From Actinorugispora endophytica (GTDB lineage: Bacteria > Actinomycetota > Actinomycetes > Streptosporangiales > Streptosporangiaceae), in NCBI RefSeq assembly GCF_004363075.1, contig NZ_SNYN01000006.1, positions 62,001 through 126,000 of the forward strand: a stretch of DNA of 64,000 nucleotides. Reading direction: 5' to 3'. Positions within the stretch are counted from its first letter, which is position 1. Each line of letters begins with the position of its first letter. Below are positions 34,832 through 43,927 of this stretch, piece after piece. The position numbers were made by a program, and so were the translations under genes. The notes under the pieces were generated by a model. The model saw only the letters and a program-made list of their open reading frames with translations, made no database searches and had not been told where the DNA came from.

Positions 34832-36864
34832 GGACGCAGCTCCACGACGGGGGCGTCGGTGTCGAACCCGAACACCTGCGCGTACAGCGACAGCTCCGCC
34901 CGCAGCGCCGCCGCGATCGTGGCCTCCTGGCGGAACCCGTGCTGCTCGCCCTCGAAGGCGAGGTAGGCGTGCGGGACGCCGCGCCCGCTGATGCGGGCCA
35001 GCAGCCGCTCGCACTGCACCGGCGGGCAGATCTCGTCCTCCAGGCCCTGCATCAGCAGGAACGGGACGCCGATCGCGTCGGCGTGGTTGACCGGGGACCG
35101 CTCCTCGTACCGCCCGCGCGCCTCGGGCCACGGCCCCACCAGGCTCTCCAGGTACCGGGACTCGAAGTCGTGCGTCTCGCCGGTGCGCCACCCGGCCAGG
35201 TCCAGGATCGGGTACTGGACGGTTCCGCACGCGAACACGTCGGTGAAGGCCAGCGCCGCCGCACTGGTCCAGCCGCCCGCGCTGCCGCCCCGGATCGCCA
35301 GGCGGCCCGGAGCGGCCAGGCCCTCGGAGGCCAACGCCTCGGCGACCGAGACGCAGTCCGCCACGTCCACCACCCCCCATTCGCCGCGCAGCCGCTCGCG
35401 GTAGGCGCGGCCGTGCCCGGTGGAGCCGCCGTAGTTGACCTCCGCCACCCCGATGCCGCGGCTGGTGAAGTAGGCGATCTCCAGGTCGCGCAGCATCGGC
35501 GCGCGGCTGGTCGGGCCGCCGTGCGCGAAGAGCACGAACGGCGGCGCCTCGCCCTCGGGTCCGCGCGCCCGGGGGTGGCGCGGGGCGTACACGTTGGCGT
35601 GCACCCCGCGTCCGTCCGCGCCGGGGAAGACCCGCGCCTCGGGGACGGGGAGGTAGTCGGCGTACGGGTCGTCCTCGGCGTCCGCCCCGCCCAGCGCACG
35701 CCAGGACCCGTCGGGGCCGACGAGCACGACCTCGGCGGACCGTGTCGGAGACCCCGCCACGCCGACGACCGACCCGTCGGCCGCGGCGATCCGGGGGAGC
35801 CACTCGGTGTGCGGGGTGTCGATGTCGGTGAGCTTCCCGCTGCCGGTGTCGAGCAGCCCCAGCGAGGTCGTGGCGCGCCCGTGCACCACGGCGGCGCGTC
35901 CGTCGCCCATCGGGGCCAGCCAGGACGAGCCGAGCAGCCACAGCGGACCGCCGAACTCCTCGGCGGTCCCGGCGACGGGGGAGGGCCCGCCGGGCAGGAC
36001 CACGCCGTCGGGGTCGAGGTCGAGCCGGTGCGGATGCCACCACCCCTCGGGGTCGCTGACGTAGTGGAGCCGGTCGGGCCCGGCCCATTCGGCCTGCACG
36101 ACCGCCTCGCCCGCGCCGCCGGCGACGGTGCGCGCCGGACCGGGGACGCCGTCGACGAGGTCGGCGACCCGCAGCACCGTGGAGTCCCACGGCATGTCGG
36201 GGTGGTCCCAGCCGATCCAGGACAGCCTCCGCCCGTCGGGGGAGACCCGGGGACAGGCCAGGAAGCGGGTGTCGCGCACCAGGACCCGGACCGCGTCCGG
36301 GGCCTCGGCGGCGGAGCCGTCCAGCGGCACGGAGACGACGGAGCGCTCCACGTCGGTGGGGGCCGGGCCGGTGTGCGCCTCGCGCACGCACCACACGTGG
36401 GCGCCGTCGGGCGAGGCCACCGGCTCCACGTAGCGCGTCGAGGACGGGACCCGCGGCGCGGGGGTGAGCGGTTCGGGCAGCGGCACGGGACCCGGCCCCC
36501 TGTCGGCGGGCTCCCCGGCGCGGCCCGGCGCGTAGCGGTAGAGGCGCTGGTCGCCGTACTCGCTGAAGACCAGCAGCGGACTGCCGTCGGGGCCGTCGAG
36601 CAGCAGGTACGGCCGCCCGCCGTACTCGTGCACCCGGCTGCGCGCGTTCCACGGCGCGGGCAGCACCGTCTCGACCGGGGCGGAGCCGTCGTCCAGCCGG
36701 GTGCGGCACAGCGCCACCCGGCCGCCCTCGCGCGGTCTCGGCTCGGTCCACCAGGCCTCCCCGCCCCGCACGACGGGCCAGTTCGGGGCGCCGTCGTGCC
36801 GGGCCACGGCGACCGCGTCGATGGGGGAGGGCCAGGAACCGTACGGAAGAGATGACGGGGTCAC
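34828..36864 (-). CDS. Prolyl-oligopeptidase-family serine peptidase (S9, acylaminoacyl-peptidase-like)
   Basis: The 678-residue protein has an N-terminal beta-propeller with repeated DG/PDG loops (about residues 40-390) and a C-terminal alpha/beta hydrolase domain. The nucleophile Ser is in RGGSAGGWTSAAAL, the Asp should follow LLMQGLEDEICPP, and the His is in FEGEQHGFRQ. No signal peptide is seen, so it is cytoplasmic and degrades imported peptides. GTG 36864, with AGGA upstream, is the start. The stop overlaps the ldcA start. Confidence 0.88.
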   Translation of the reverse strand: MTPSSLPYGSWPSPIDAVAVARHDGAPNWPVVRGGEAWWTEPRPREGGRVALCRTRLDDGSAPVETVLPAPWNARSRVHEYGGRPYLLLDGPDGSPLLVFSEYGDQRLYRYAPGRAGEPADRGPGPVPLPEPLTPAPRVPSSTRYVEPVASPDGAHVWCVREAHTGPAPTDVERSVVSVPLDGSAAEAPDAVRVLVRDTRFLACPRVSPDGRRLSWIGWDHPDMPWDSTVLRVADLVDGVPGPARTVAGGAGEAVVQAEWAGPDRLHYVSDPEGWWHPHRLDLDPDGVVLPGGPSPVAGTAEEFGGPLWLLGSSWLAPMGDGRAAVVHGRATTSLGLLDTGSGKLTDIDTPHTEWLPRIAAADGSVVGVAGSPTRSAEVVLVGPDGSWRALGGADAEDDPYADYLPVPEARVFPGADGRGVHANVYAPRHPRARGPEGEAPPFVLFAHGGPTSRAPMLRDLEIAYFTSRGIGVAEVNYGGSTGHGRAYRERLRGEWGVVDVADCVSVAEALASEGLAAPGRLAIRGGSAGGWTSAAALAFTDVFACGTVQYPILDLAGWRTGETHDFESRYLESLVGPWPEARGRYEERSPVNHADAIGVPFLLMQGLEDEICPPVQCERLLARISGRGVPHAYLAFEGEQHGFRQEATIAAALRAELSLYAQVFGFDTDAPVVELRP

Positions 36865-36987
36865 CGGAGTCCTGCGCTTTCTGTCGCCACTGCTTCGAAC
36901 CGATCCATAGGACATGCCCCGCGGCCCCGCGTCGGAAGCCCGCGTCTCCTCGCAGACGTCGCCGCGGCCCCGTTCGCCCCCGCGCCT

Positions 36988-38367
36988 TCAGGCGCCGGAG
37001 GCCGGCGGGCCGCACAGGAAGCGGTCCAGGACCCGGGCGCCGAAGCGCAGGGCCTCGACCGGGACCCGCTCGTCCACACCGTGGAACAGGGCGCCGTAGT
37101 CCAGCGAGGGCGGCAGCAGGAGCGGGGAGAAGCCGTAGTTGGCGATGCCCAGGGCGGAGAACTGCTTGGCGTCGCTGCCGCCCGACATGCACACCGGGAC
37201 CACGTGCGCGCCGGGGTCGTGCGCCAGGATCGCGGCGCGCATGGCGGCGAACGAGGCGGAGCCGGTCGGGGAGGACAGCGCGGGGGAGCGGTGCGTGAAC
37301 TCCCACTCCACCCGGGGGCCGGCCAGGGCGTCCAGGGCGGCGGCGAACTCGTCCTCGGCACCGGGCAGCACCCGCCCGTCCACACCCGCGGTGGCCGTCG
37401 CGGGGACCACGTTCAGCTTGTACCCGGCCGACAGCATGGTCGGGTTCGCGCTGTTGCGCACCGTGGAGCGGACCAGGTCCGCGGCCCGGCCCAGGCGCTC
37501 CAGCAGCGGGTCGAGGTCGCGTCCGGGGGCGAAGCCGGGCGCGTCCAGGTCGCAGGGGACGCCCACGGCCTCGGCGAGCCCGGTGATCGCGGCCCGGGTG
37601 ACGGGGGTCAGCCGCACCGGCCAGGCGTGCGCGTCGACGCGGGCCACCGCCGCCGCGAGCGCGCCCACCGCGTTGTCCCGGTTGACCTTGGAGCCGTGTC
37701 CAGCGGTGCCGCGCGCGGTCAACCGCAGCCAGGCGGTGCCGCGCTCCCCGGCGCCCACCGGGTAGATCCGCAGCGGGCGGCCGTCGGTGCCCGAGGCGTG
37801 GAAGGTGTAGCCCCCCGACTCGCCGATGCCCTCGGTGCAGCCCTCGAACAGGCCGGCGTGCTCGCGGACCAGCCACTCCGCGCCGTGGACGGCGCTGTCC
37901 TCCTCGTCGGCGGTGAACGCCAGCACCAGGTCGCGGCGGGGGGCGCGCCCGGTCCGCGCCCAGGAGCGGGCCAGGGCCAGCAGCACGGCGACGGTGTTCT
38001 TCATGTCCACCGCGCCGCGCCCCCACACCATGCCGTCGCGGACCTCGCCCGAGAACGGGTGGACCCGCCAGTGCGCGGGATCGGCCGGCACCACGTCGAG
38101 GTGCCCGTGCGCCAGCAGCGCGCCGGAACCGGGGTCAGTGCCCCCGATCCGCACGACCACGTTGGCGCGGCCCGGAGCCGACTCCAGCAGCGCCGGCGCG
38201 TACCCGGCCTCGGCCAGCCGCGCGGCGGCGTACTCGGCGGCGGGGCGCTCACGGCAGTCGCCGCCGCCCCGGTTGGTGGTGTCGAGGCGGATCAGCTCGG
38301 AGGTGAACCGCACCACCTCCTCGTCCACGACCGCCTGGTCGAGGGCCGCCGGCGCGGGCTCAGCCAT
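36988..38367 (-). CDS. M20-family metallopeptidase
   Basis: The 459-residue protein has two co-catalytic metal ions. Ligands are seen in LLAHGHLDVVP (His, with catalytic Asp), GAVDMKN (bridging Asp), FTADEEDSA (Glu pair) and ALFHGVDERVP (last His). A dimerisation lid domain interrupts the catalytic domain. M20 dipeptidases and deacylases trim dipeptides and acylated amino acids. The ATG lies 8 bp inside the end of the M55 gene, so the two are coupled. Confidence 0.9.
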   Translation of the reverse strand: MAEPAPAALDQAVVDEEVVRFTSELIRLDTTNRGGGDCRERPAAEYAAARLAEAGYAPALLESAPGRANVVVRIGGTDPGSGALLAHGHLDVVPADPAHWRVHPFSGEVRDGMVWGRGAVDMKNTVAVLLALARSWARTGRAPRRDLVLAFTADEEDSAVHGAEWLVREHAGLFEGCTEGIGESGGYTFHASGTDGRPLRIYPVGAGERGTAWLRLTARGTAGHGSKVNRDNAVGALAAAVARVDAHAWPVRLTPVTRAAITGLAEAVGVPCDLDAPGFAPGRDLDPLLERLGRAADLVRSTVRNSANPTMLSAGYKLNVVPATATAGVDGRVLPGAEDEFAAALDALAGPRVEWEFTHRSPALSSPTGSASFAAMRAAILAHDPGAHVVPVCMSGGSDAKQFSALGIANYGFSPLLLPPSLDYGALFHGVDERVPVEALRFGARVLDRFLCGPPASGA

Positions 38368-39193
38368 AGTCCTTCTCCGTCGCCGCCGAGATCATCGTGG
38401 CCACCGTCTTGAAGCAGCGGATCATCGTGTAGGCGTCGGGCGAGGTGTAGCGGACCCGCCGCGCGCCCACCCGCTCCACCCCCGGGACCATCGCGGCCGC
38501 CCCGGCGAGCTGGGCCGCGTCCACCTCCACCTCCACCGTGGCCGACAGGGGGGACCCGGGGTCGCGGCGTCCGGCCAGGGCCGCGGCGGCCTCGGCCCCC
38601 GCGGCGATGTCGGCGAAGGTGCGGGCGGGCGGTCGGCACACGGCGGCGTACCGCGACACGTAGTCCTTGACGGCCACCGTGCGCGCGTCGGGCGCGTACG
38701 ACGCGGCGTCGGCGCAGGCCCGGTCGTCGCCGGTGACCAGCACGACGGGGGAGCCGTACTCGGCCGCGACCCGGGCGTTGAGCCGCCCCTCGCTCGCCGG
38801 GGCGCCGTCCAGCCACACCCCGGTGATGGAGTTGGGCAGGTAGGTGTGGGCGAGCACGCCCTCCTCGCCCGCGCCGCAGTGGTAGCCCACGAACGCCACG
38901 CCGTCCACGTCGCCGCGCTGCACGCCCTCGACCATGCTCAGGTCCTTGTGGCGGCCGGTGAGCATGGCGGCGCGCTCGTCCAGGCGCTCCAGCAGCAGGT
39001 TGCGCATCGTCGAGTGCGCCTCGTTGACCAGCACCTCGGTCGCGCCCCCGGCGATGAACCCGGCGACCGCCCCGTTGACGTCCGAGGTGAACATGGCGCG
39101 GCAGCGCTGCCACTGCTCGGTTCCGGGCTCCACGTCGGCGGGCCAGGTGACCCCGGTGGCGCCCTCCATGTCGGCTGAGATGAGAATCCGCAC
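38360..39193 (-). CDS. D-aminopeptidase, peptidase family M55 (DppA-like)
   Basis: The 277-residue protein matches the Bacillus subtilis DppA family, zinc enzymes that cleave N-terminal D-amino acids such as D-Ala-D-Ala. Metal-binding residues appear in ISADMEGATG (Asp, Glu), NEAHSTMRN (His) and FVGYHCGAGEE (His), and HTY follows as the presumed nucleophile His. GTG 39193 with GAGGGGGACC upstream is clearly the start. It is the first gene of the M55-M20 pair. In Bacillus the gene sits beside a Dpp peptide transporter and an LD-carboxypeptidase, both of which are nearby here. Confidence 0.9.
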   Translation of the reverse strand: MRILISADMEGATGVTWPADVEPGTEQWQRCRAMFTSDVNGAVAGFIAGGATEVLVNEAHSTMRNLLLERLDERAAMLTGRHKDLSMVEGVQRGDVDGVAFVGYHCGAGEEGVLAHTYLPNSITGVWLDGAPASEGRLNARVAAEYGSPVVLVTGDDRACADAASYAPDARTVAVKDYVSRYAAVCRPPARTFADIAAGAEAAAALAGRRDPGSPLSATVEVEVDAAQLAGAAAMVPGVERVGARRVRYTSPDAYTMIRCFKTVATMISAATEKDYG

Positions 39194-39274
39194 GGTCCCC
39201 CTCGGTGGAAGCGTCGGCACCGTCCCGGACCGCGTCTACCCCCGAGGGGCGGGTCCGTCACGGGTCCCGCCGTG

Positions 39275-39350
39275 CTTTCCCCGTTGATCTCGGCCTTTCC
39301 GGGCTCTCACCCGCCTCCGAGACCCGAGAAGGCCGGGATCAACGGGAAAG
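39275..39350. terminator. Large hairpin after map (repeat family 2)
   Basis: Imperfect arms of about 32 bp (CTTTCCCCGTTGATCTCGGC on the left, GGCCGGGATCAACGGGAAAG on the right) enclose a 10-nt loop. It lies between map and the downstream M55 gene. A closely related hairpin lies at 50311-50388. Confidence 0.75.
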
Positions 39351-39362
39351 TGATCCGGGACG

Positions 39363-40214
39363 CTAGGGAAGGGTCAGGATCTCCGCGCCGTCCTCGGTGA
39401 TCACCAGGGTGTGCTCGAACTGGGCGGTGCGCTTCCCGTCCAGGGTCACCGCGGTCCAGCCGTCCGGCCAGATGTCGTAGTCGATGGTGCCCAGGGTGAT
39501 CATCGGCTCGATGGTGAAGGTCATGCCGGGGACCATCACGGTGTCCGCGCGCGGGTCGTCGTAGTGCGGCACGGCCAGGCCGGAGTGGAACTCGGGGCCC
39601 ACGCCGTGGCCGGTGAAGTCGCGCACCACGCCGTAGCCGAAGCGCCGGGCGTAGGCTTCGATGACGCGGCCGATCACGTTGATCCGGCGTCCCGGGCGGC
39701 ACGCCCTGATGCCGCGCATGGTGGCCTCGCGGGTCCGCTCCACCAGCAGCCGGGACTCCTCGTCCACGTCCCCGGCCAGGAACGTGGCGTTGGTGTCGCC
39801 GTGCACGCCGTGGATGTAGGCGGTGATGTCGATGTTGACGATGTCGCCGTCGGCGACGACGGTGTCGTCGGGGATCCCGTGGCAGATGACCTCGTTCAGC
39901 GAGGAGCACAGCGACTTGGGGAAGTCCTTGTAGCCGAGCGTGCTGGGGTAGGCGCCGTGGTCGCACAGGAACTCGTGGCCGACGCGGTCCAGCTCGTCGG
40001 TCGTCACACCGGGGACGACGTTCCTGCCGACCTCCTGCAGGGCCTGCGCGGCGATCCGGCCGGCCACCCGCATGGCCTCGATGGTCTCCGGGGTCTGCAC
40101 GTCTCCCAGCACGCCCTCCACGGGGCGCTTCCGGCCGACGTACTCGGGGCGCGGGATGGACGGGGGGACCGGGCGTTTGGGCGAGATCCGGCCGGGAACC
40201 AGCGGGGTAGTCAT
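39363..40214 (-). CDS. map: Methionine aminopeptidase, type I
   Basis: The 283-residue metalloprotease removes N-terminal Met from new proteins. Metal ligands are in [20 protein letters not shown] (two Asp), [13 protein letters not shown] (His), FTIEPM (Glu) and FEHTLV (Glu). The N-terminal extension of about 35 residues ([11 protein letters not shown]) is typical of actinobacterial MapB. It is divergent from the small SPOR-like gene, with 39 bp between start codons. Confidence 0.94.
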   Translation of the reverse strand: MTTPLVPGRISPKRPVPPSIPRPEYVGRKRPVEGVLGDVQTPETIEAMRVAGRIAAQALQEVGRNVVPGVTTDELDRVGHEFLCDHGAYPSTLGYKDFPKSLCSSLNEVICHGIPDDTVVADGDIVNIDITAYIHGVHGDTNATFLAGDVDEESRLLVERTREATMRGIRACRPGRRINVIGRVIEAYARRFGYGVVRDFTGHGVGPEFHSGLAVPHYDDPRADTVMVPGMTFTIEPMITLGTIDYDIWPDGWTAVTLDGKRTAQFEHTLVITEDGAEILTLP

Positions 40215-40253
40215 GGAACACGAGTGTAGTCAGCGACGGGTCTGGAGGCGTCC

Positions 40254-40478
40254 GTGAGCGGACGGGAGAAGCGGTCGGAGCGGTTCCCGCAGGAGGACGA
40301 GGACCGGAAGTGGTGGTACTCCATCAAGACCGACACGGTGGAGTACGGACCGGGCAGCCCGAACAAGGACCGGCTGGGGCCCTACCCGGACCGGGCGTCG
40401 GCGGAGGCCGCCCTGTCCACGGCCAAGGCGCGCAACGACGCGTGGGACAAGGACGACGAGAAGTGGGAGGAGTGGTGA
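40254..40478 (+). CDS. Small SPOR-like acidic protein
   Basis: The 74-residue protein contains KWWYSIKTDTVEYGPGSPNKDRLGPYPDRASAEAAL, a strand-helix pattern as in SPOR/sporulation-related repeats, and ends with a very acidic, Trp-containing tail (DKDDEKWEEW). Homologues are common in actinobacteria beside map, without known function. GTG 40254 has GGAGGC four bases upstream. Confidence 0.8.
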   Translation: MSGREKRSERFPQEDEDRKWWYSIKTDTVEYGPGSPNKDRLGPYPDRASAEAALSTAKARNDAWDKDDEKWEEW

Positions 40479-40487
40479 ACCGAACAG

Positions 40488-40512
40488 GGCGCGCCCAACC
40501 GGAGGGCGCGCC
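40488..40512. terminator. Hairpin after the SPOR-like gene
   Basis: Arms GGCGCGCCC and GGGCGCGCC enclose a 7-nt loop directly after the stop at 40478. Confidence 0.7.
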
Positions 40513-40547
40513 GTCCCGGCCTCCGGCCGGGCTGCGATGATCGGGCC

Positions 40548-41231
40548 ATGGCACAGAACTCTCCACATGACCTGCCCGACGTCCAAGGGCTGTCCATCGC
40601 GGTGCTCGGCGGCACCGGTGACCAGGGGCGCGGCCTGGCGCGGCGGTTCGCGCTGGCCGGGCACGAGGTGATCCTCGGTTCGCGCAGCGAGGAGCGGGCC
40701 CGGGCCGCGGCCGCCGAGTTCGGCGCGGATCTGCCCGTTCGCGGCCTGGACAACGAGGCCGCGGCCGCCGCCGGCGACGTGGTCGTCGTCGCGGTCCCCT
40801 GGGACGGCCACCGCGAACTGCTCGAATCCCTCAGGGGCGTGCTGGCGGGCAAGATCGTCGTCGACTGCGTCAACCCGCTCGGCTTCGACAAGCAGGGCGC
40901 GTTCGCGCTGCCCGTCGAGGAGGGCAGCGCCGCCCAGCAGGCCGCCGCCGTCCTGCCCGAGAGCCGCGTCGTCGGGGCCTTCCACCACATCTCCGCCGTC
41001 GTCCTGCTCGACCCCGAGGTCGCCGAGGTGGACCTGGACGTGCTGGTCCTGGGCGACGACCGCGCGTCCACCGACACCGTCCGGGCCCTCGCCGCCCGCA
41101 TCCCCGGCGTCCGGGGGATCTACGGGGGGCGCCTGCGCAACGCCCACCAGGTCGAGGCGCTCACGGCCAACCTGATCTCCGTCAACCGCCGCTACAAGGC
41201 GCACGCGGGGATCCGGATCACCGACATCTGA
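40548..41231 (+). CDS. npdG: NADPH-dependent F420 reductase
   Basis: The 227-residue enzyme moves hydride between NADPH and coenzyme F420. The N-terminal Rossmann motif is IAVLGGTGDQGRGLARRFALAG with EVILGSRSEERA for the NADP phosphate. The later VVDCVNPLGFDKQGAF and VVGAFHHISA segments are typical of the Fno/NpdG family. It is convergent with an F420-dependent oxidoreductase gene that could use its product. Confidence 0.92.
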   Translation: MAQNSPHDLPDVQGLSIAVLGGTGDQGRGLARRFALAGHEVILGSRSEERARAAAAEFGADLPVRGLDNEAAAAAGDVVVVAVPWDGHRELLESLRGVLAGKIVVDCVNPLGFDKQGAFALPVEEGSAAQQAAAVLPESRVVGAFHHISAVVLLDPEVAEVDLDVLVLGDDRASTDTVRALAARIPGVRGIYGGRLRNAHQVEALTANLISVNRRYKAHAGIRITDI

Positions 41232-41239
41232 GGCCGCCG

Positions 41240-41269
41240 CCGGGGGAGCGGCCGCGGCCGCTCCCCCGG
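41240..41269. terminator. Perfect 30-bp palindrome between two convergent F420 genes
   Basis: CCGGGGGAGCGGCCG meets its exact complement with no loop. It is centrally placed between two convergent stop codons and should act on both strands. Confidence 0.85.
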
Positions 41270-41274
41270 TCCGG

Positions 41275-42312
41275 TCAGAGCCAGCCCCGGACCTTCTCGA
41301 CCAGCGCGACCGGGTCGTCGGAGGCCGGGACCAGGTTGAGGTGGGTCACCCCGGCCGCGCGGAACGCCTCGACGCGCTCGCGCACGTAGGACTCCGGGCC
41401 GACCAGGTTGGTCAGTTCCACCATCTCCTCGGGCACCGCCGCCGCGGCCTCGTCCTTCCGCCCCGCGAGGTAGAGGTCCTGGATCTTCTCGGCCTCCTCC
41501 TCGTAGCCGTAGCGTCGGGCCAGGGAGTTGTAGAAGTTCCTGCCCCTGGCCCCCATGCCCCCGACGTAGAGCGCGATCATCGGGCGGGCGAGGTCCAGCA
41601 CCCGCTTGGTCTCCTCGCCCTCGCCGATCGCGATCAGGCCTCCCGCCGCGATCCGCAGCCCGCCCAGGTCCGCCGCGCGCTTCGCCTTCCCCGCCGCGAT
41701 GGACGGGCCCCACACGCTCTCGGCCTTCTCGGGGATGAACAGGTGCGGCAGCCAGCCGTCGGCGAGTTCGGCGGTCAGCTCGACGTTCTTCTCGCCCAGG
41801 GAGGCCACGTACAGCGGGATCCTGGCGCGCACCGGGTGGTTGATGATCTTGAGCGGCTTGCCCAGGCCGGTGCCCTGGCCGGCGGGCAGCGGCAGGGTGA
41901 AGACCTTGCCCTCGTGGGTGAGCGGGGCCTCGCGGGCCCACACCTTGCGGCAGATCTCGATGATCTCGCGGGTGCGCGCGAGCGGCTTGGCGTAGGGGAC
42001 CCCGTGCCAGCCCTCGATGACCTGGGGGCCGCTGGCGCCCAGCCCGATGACGGCGCGGCCGCCCGAGAGGTAGTCCAGGCCCGCGGCGGTCTGCGCGATC
42101 AGGGTGGGCGTCCGGGTGTACAGCGGCAGGATCGCCGACCCGATGTTGACGCGTTCGGTGCGCGCCGCGATGTAGCCCATGAGTGTGGGGCCGTCGAACC
42201 CGTAGGCCTCGGCCACCCACACGGTGTCCAGCCCGGCCTTTTCCAGCTCGACCACCTGGTCGACGGATTCCTTGATGTCGCCCGAGTAGTTCAGCGGCAT
42301 GGAGATCTGCAT
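41275..42312 (-). CDS. LLM-class F420-dependent oxidoreductase
   Basis: The 345-residue TIM-barrel protein of the luciferase-like monooxygenase family has N-terminal MPLNYSGDIKESVDQVVELE, VWVAEAYGFDGPT, and the F420-type loop RAVIGLGASGPQVIEGWHGVPY. The substrate is unknown; mycobacterial relatives reduce diverse compounds with F420H2. ATG 42312 has GGAGG eight bases upstream; GTG 42327 is less likely. Confidence 0.88.
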   Translation of the reverse strand: MQISMPLNYSGDIKESVDQVVELEKAGLDTVWVAEAYGFDGPTLMGYIAARTERVNIGSAILPLYTRTPTLIAQTAAGLDYLSGGRAVIGLGASGPQVIEGWHGVPYAKPLARTREIIEICRKVWAREAPLTHEGKVFTLPLPAGQGTGLGKPLKIINHPVRARIPLYVASLGEKNVELTAELADGWLPHLFIPEKAESVWGPSIAAGKAKRAADLGGLRIAAGGLIAIGEGEETKRVLDLARPMIALYVGGMGARGRNFYNSLARRYGYEEEAEKIQDLYLAGRKDEAAAAVPEEMVELTNLVGPESYVRERVEAFRAAGVTHLNLVPASDDPVALVEKVRGWL

Positions 42313-42475
42313 GTGGGGAGCCTCCACTGTGTTCAGTGCGCCAGAGTCCAGATGATGCTACTACCGAGTAGCATTCGGTTCCGTTTCACGGGCAGCATAG
42401 GGGAGCCGCCCGGAGCGCGGGCGCTCCGGGCGGCTCGAAGGTGTTCCGTGTCGTCCCGACCGGCTCCGCCGCGGG

Positions 42476-43318
42476 TCAGGAGTAGGAGTGCTGCTCGTCC
42501 GGGAACGCTCCCGTGACGACCTCGTCGGCGAAGCTCCGGGCGGCCTCGGACAGGCTGCCGGTGAGGTCGGCGTAGGTCTTGACGAACTTGGCCACGCGCG
42601 GGGTCAGGCCGGCCATGTCCTGCCACACCAGCACCTGCGCGTCGGTGCTCGGACCCGCGCCGATCCCGATGGTGGGGATGGTCAGGTGCTCGGTGATCTC
42701 GGCGGCCAGCCGCGCCGGGACGCACTCCAGCACCACCGAGAACGCGCCCGCGCGCTCCAGCTCCTTGGCCTCGGACAGCAGGGTCGCGCCCGCCTCGTGG
42801 CCGCGGCCCTGGACCCGGTAGCCGCCGAAGGCGTTCACCGACTGCGGGGTCAGCCCGATGTGGCCCATCACCGGGATCCCGGCGGACACCAGCGCCTCCA
42901 CCTGGGGGGTGACCCGGCGGCCGCCCTCCAGCTTGACGGCCTGCGCGCCGCCTTCCTTCACCAGCCGGGCGGCCGAGGCCAGCGCCTGCTCGGGGGTGGC
43001 CTGGTAGGAGCCGAAGGTCAGGTCGGCCACCACCAGCGCCCGCTTGGTCGAGCGCGACACGGCGGCGGTCAGCGGCACCATGTCGTCGATGGTGACGGGA
43101 AGGGTGGACTCGTAGCCGAAGACGACCATCGCGGCGGAGTCGCCGACGAGCAGCACGGGAATGCCCGCCTCGTCGAAGATCCGGGACGTCAGCGCGTCGT
43201 AGGCGGTCAGCATGGGCCAGCGCTCGCCGCGCTCCTTGGCCAGGGCCAGGTCGCGGACGGTGACGCGGCGGTTCGTGACACCGCCGTACAGCGCGGTGCC
43301 GGAGGTCGTGGGGTTCAT
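42476..43318 (-). CDS. panB: 3-methyl-2-oxobutanoate hydroxymethyltransferase
   Basis: The 280-residue enzyme makes ketopantoate from 2-oxoisovalerate and methylene-tetrahydrofolate, the first committed step of pantothenate and coenzyme A synthesis. It has WPMLTAYDALTSRIFDEAGI, the metal Asp in LLVGDSAAMVVFG, VKLEGGRRV, MGHIGLTPQSVNAFGGYRVQG and GIGAGPSTDAQVLVWQDM. ATG 43318 has GGAGG upstream. panB next to glnA2 is also seen in Mycobacterium. Confidence 0.95.
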   Translation of the reverse strand: MNPTTSGTALYGGVTNRRVTVRDLALAKERGERWPMLTAYDALTSRIFDEAGIPVLLVGDSAAMVVFGYESTLPVTIDDMVPLTAAVSRSTKRALVVADLTFGSYQATPEQALASAARLVKEGGAQAVKLEGGRRVTPQVEALVSAGIPVMGHIGLTPQSVNAFGGYRVQGRGHEAGATLLSEAKELERAGAFSVVLECVPARLAAEITEHLTIPTIGIGAGPSTDAQVLVWQDMAGLTPRVAKFVKTYADLTGSLSEAARSFADEVVTGAFPDEQHSYS

Positions 43319-43592
43319 GGGCGTTTCCTCCATTGTCTCGAAGCGCCGTTTCGGCGTCCCCGGACGTGTCGGTCACGGTGGCGGCGCGGGCGCGCCGTAG
43401 GCACATCATCGCACGCATGCTTTGCGGCCGTTCCACCGATTACCAACTGATTCGTCCCCCGCCGGATTCCGCCCGGCTGACGTCAGCGGATACCCGGAGA
43501 GGGTGACGAGGATCGCGGTGGGGAGGAGGGGCCGGACGCCCGCGAACTGTCTGATTCGGGGTGGTTTTCGACATCGAGCGAGCCGCGCCCCT

Positions 43593-43663
43593 GTGACTTC
43601 TTCGACGCCTGTCCGCGAACCCCCGCAAGAAGTCACACGACCACCCCCGCGCCGGAGGCTCCC
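43593..43663. mobile_element. Partial MITE copy C1 abutting copy C2
   Basis: Only the right terminus (CCACCCCCGCGCCGGAGGCTCCC, ending at 43663) is recognisable. A hairpin GTGACTTCTT (43593-43602) / AAGAAGTCAC (43627-43636) precedes it. The two bases after it are TG (43664-43665), shared with the left end of copy C2. It is read as an older element that C2 entered, leaving the two back to back. The 270 bp further left, up to panB, hold nothing I can name. Confidence 0.5.
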
Positions 43664-43665
43664 TG

Positions 43666-43927
43666 GGGGGTTTCCGCCGCGGGGGTGGTTCGCGCACGGG
43701 TGCTTCGGGTGGGGGTTTCGGTGGCGGTCCTGGGCTTTCCGCCCGTTTCGGGGCCTGGAAGGGCGGAAAGCCCGTGATCATTCCGGGCGGGGGCGGAACC
43801 GGCCCTCGAACCGCCGCGTCACGGACATCCGGCGGGGACGCGGGGGCCTCCGGCCCCGCCCGCCGTCACAGGCCCCGAGCGGCCCCTGGTCCGACAGAGC
43901 CCGAACCACCCCGCGCCGGAGCTTCCC
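43666..43927. mobile_element. Foldback MITE copy C2 (at the glnA2 stop codon)
   Basis: The element is about 262 bp. The left end GGGGGGTTTCCGCCGCGGGGG aligns base for base in spacing with the family terminus, and the right end is CCGCGCCGGAGCTTCCC followed by TA 43928-43929. That TA belongs to the minus-strand TAG stop of glnA2. The internal hairpin around TCCGCCCGTTTCGGGGCCTG is present, and the right arm is rearranged relative to other copies. Confidence 0.75.

Noticed and set aside
33893-38026. A 1377-codon open frame on the minus strand across ldcA, the S9 and the M20 genes
   Set aside because: It is a frame shadow of GC-rich DNA. It has Arg/Pro/Gly/Ala-dominated low-complexity sequence and no domain, whereas the real genes in the region show full catalytic motifs. 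Only its final part coincides with ldcA.
43319-43590. A riboswitch or leader RNA upstream of panB
   Set aside because: The sequence has no conserved riboswitch core that I can recognise, and the obvious stems belong to the adjacent MITE remnants.
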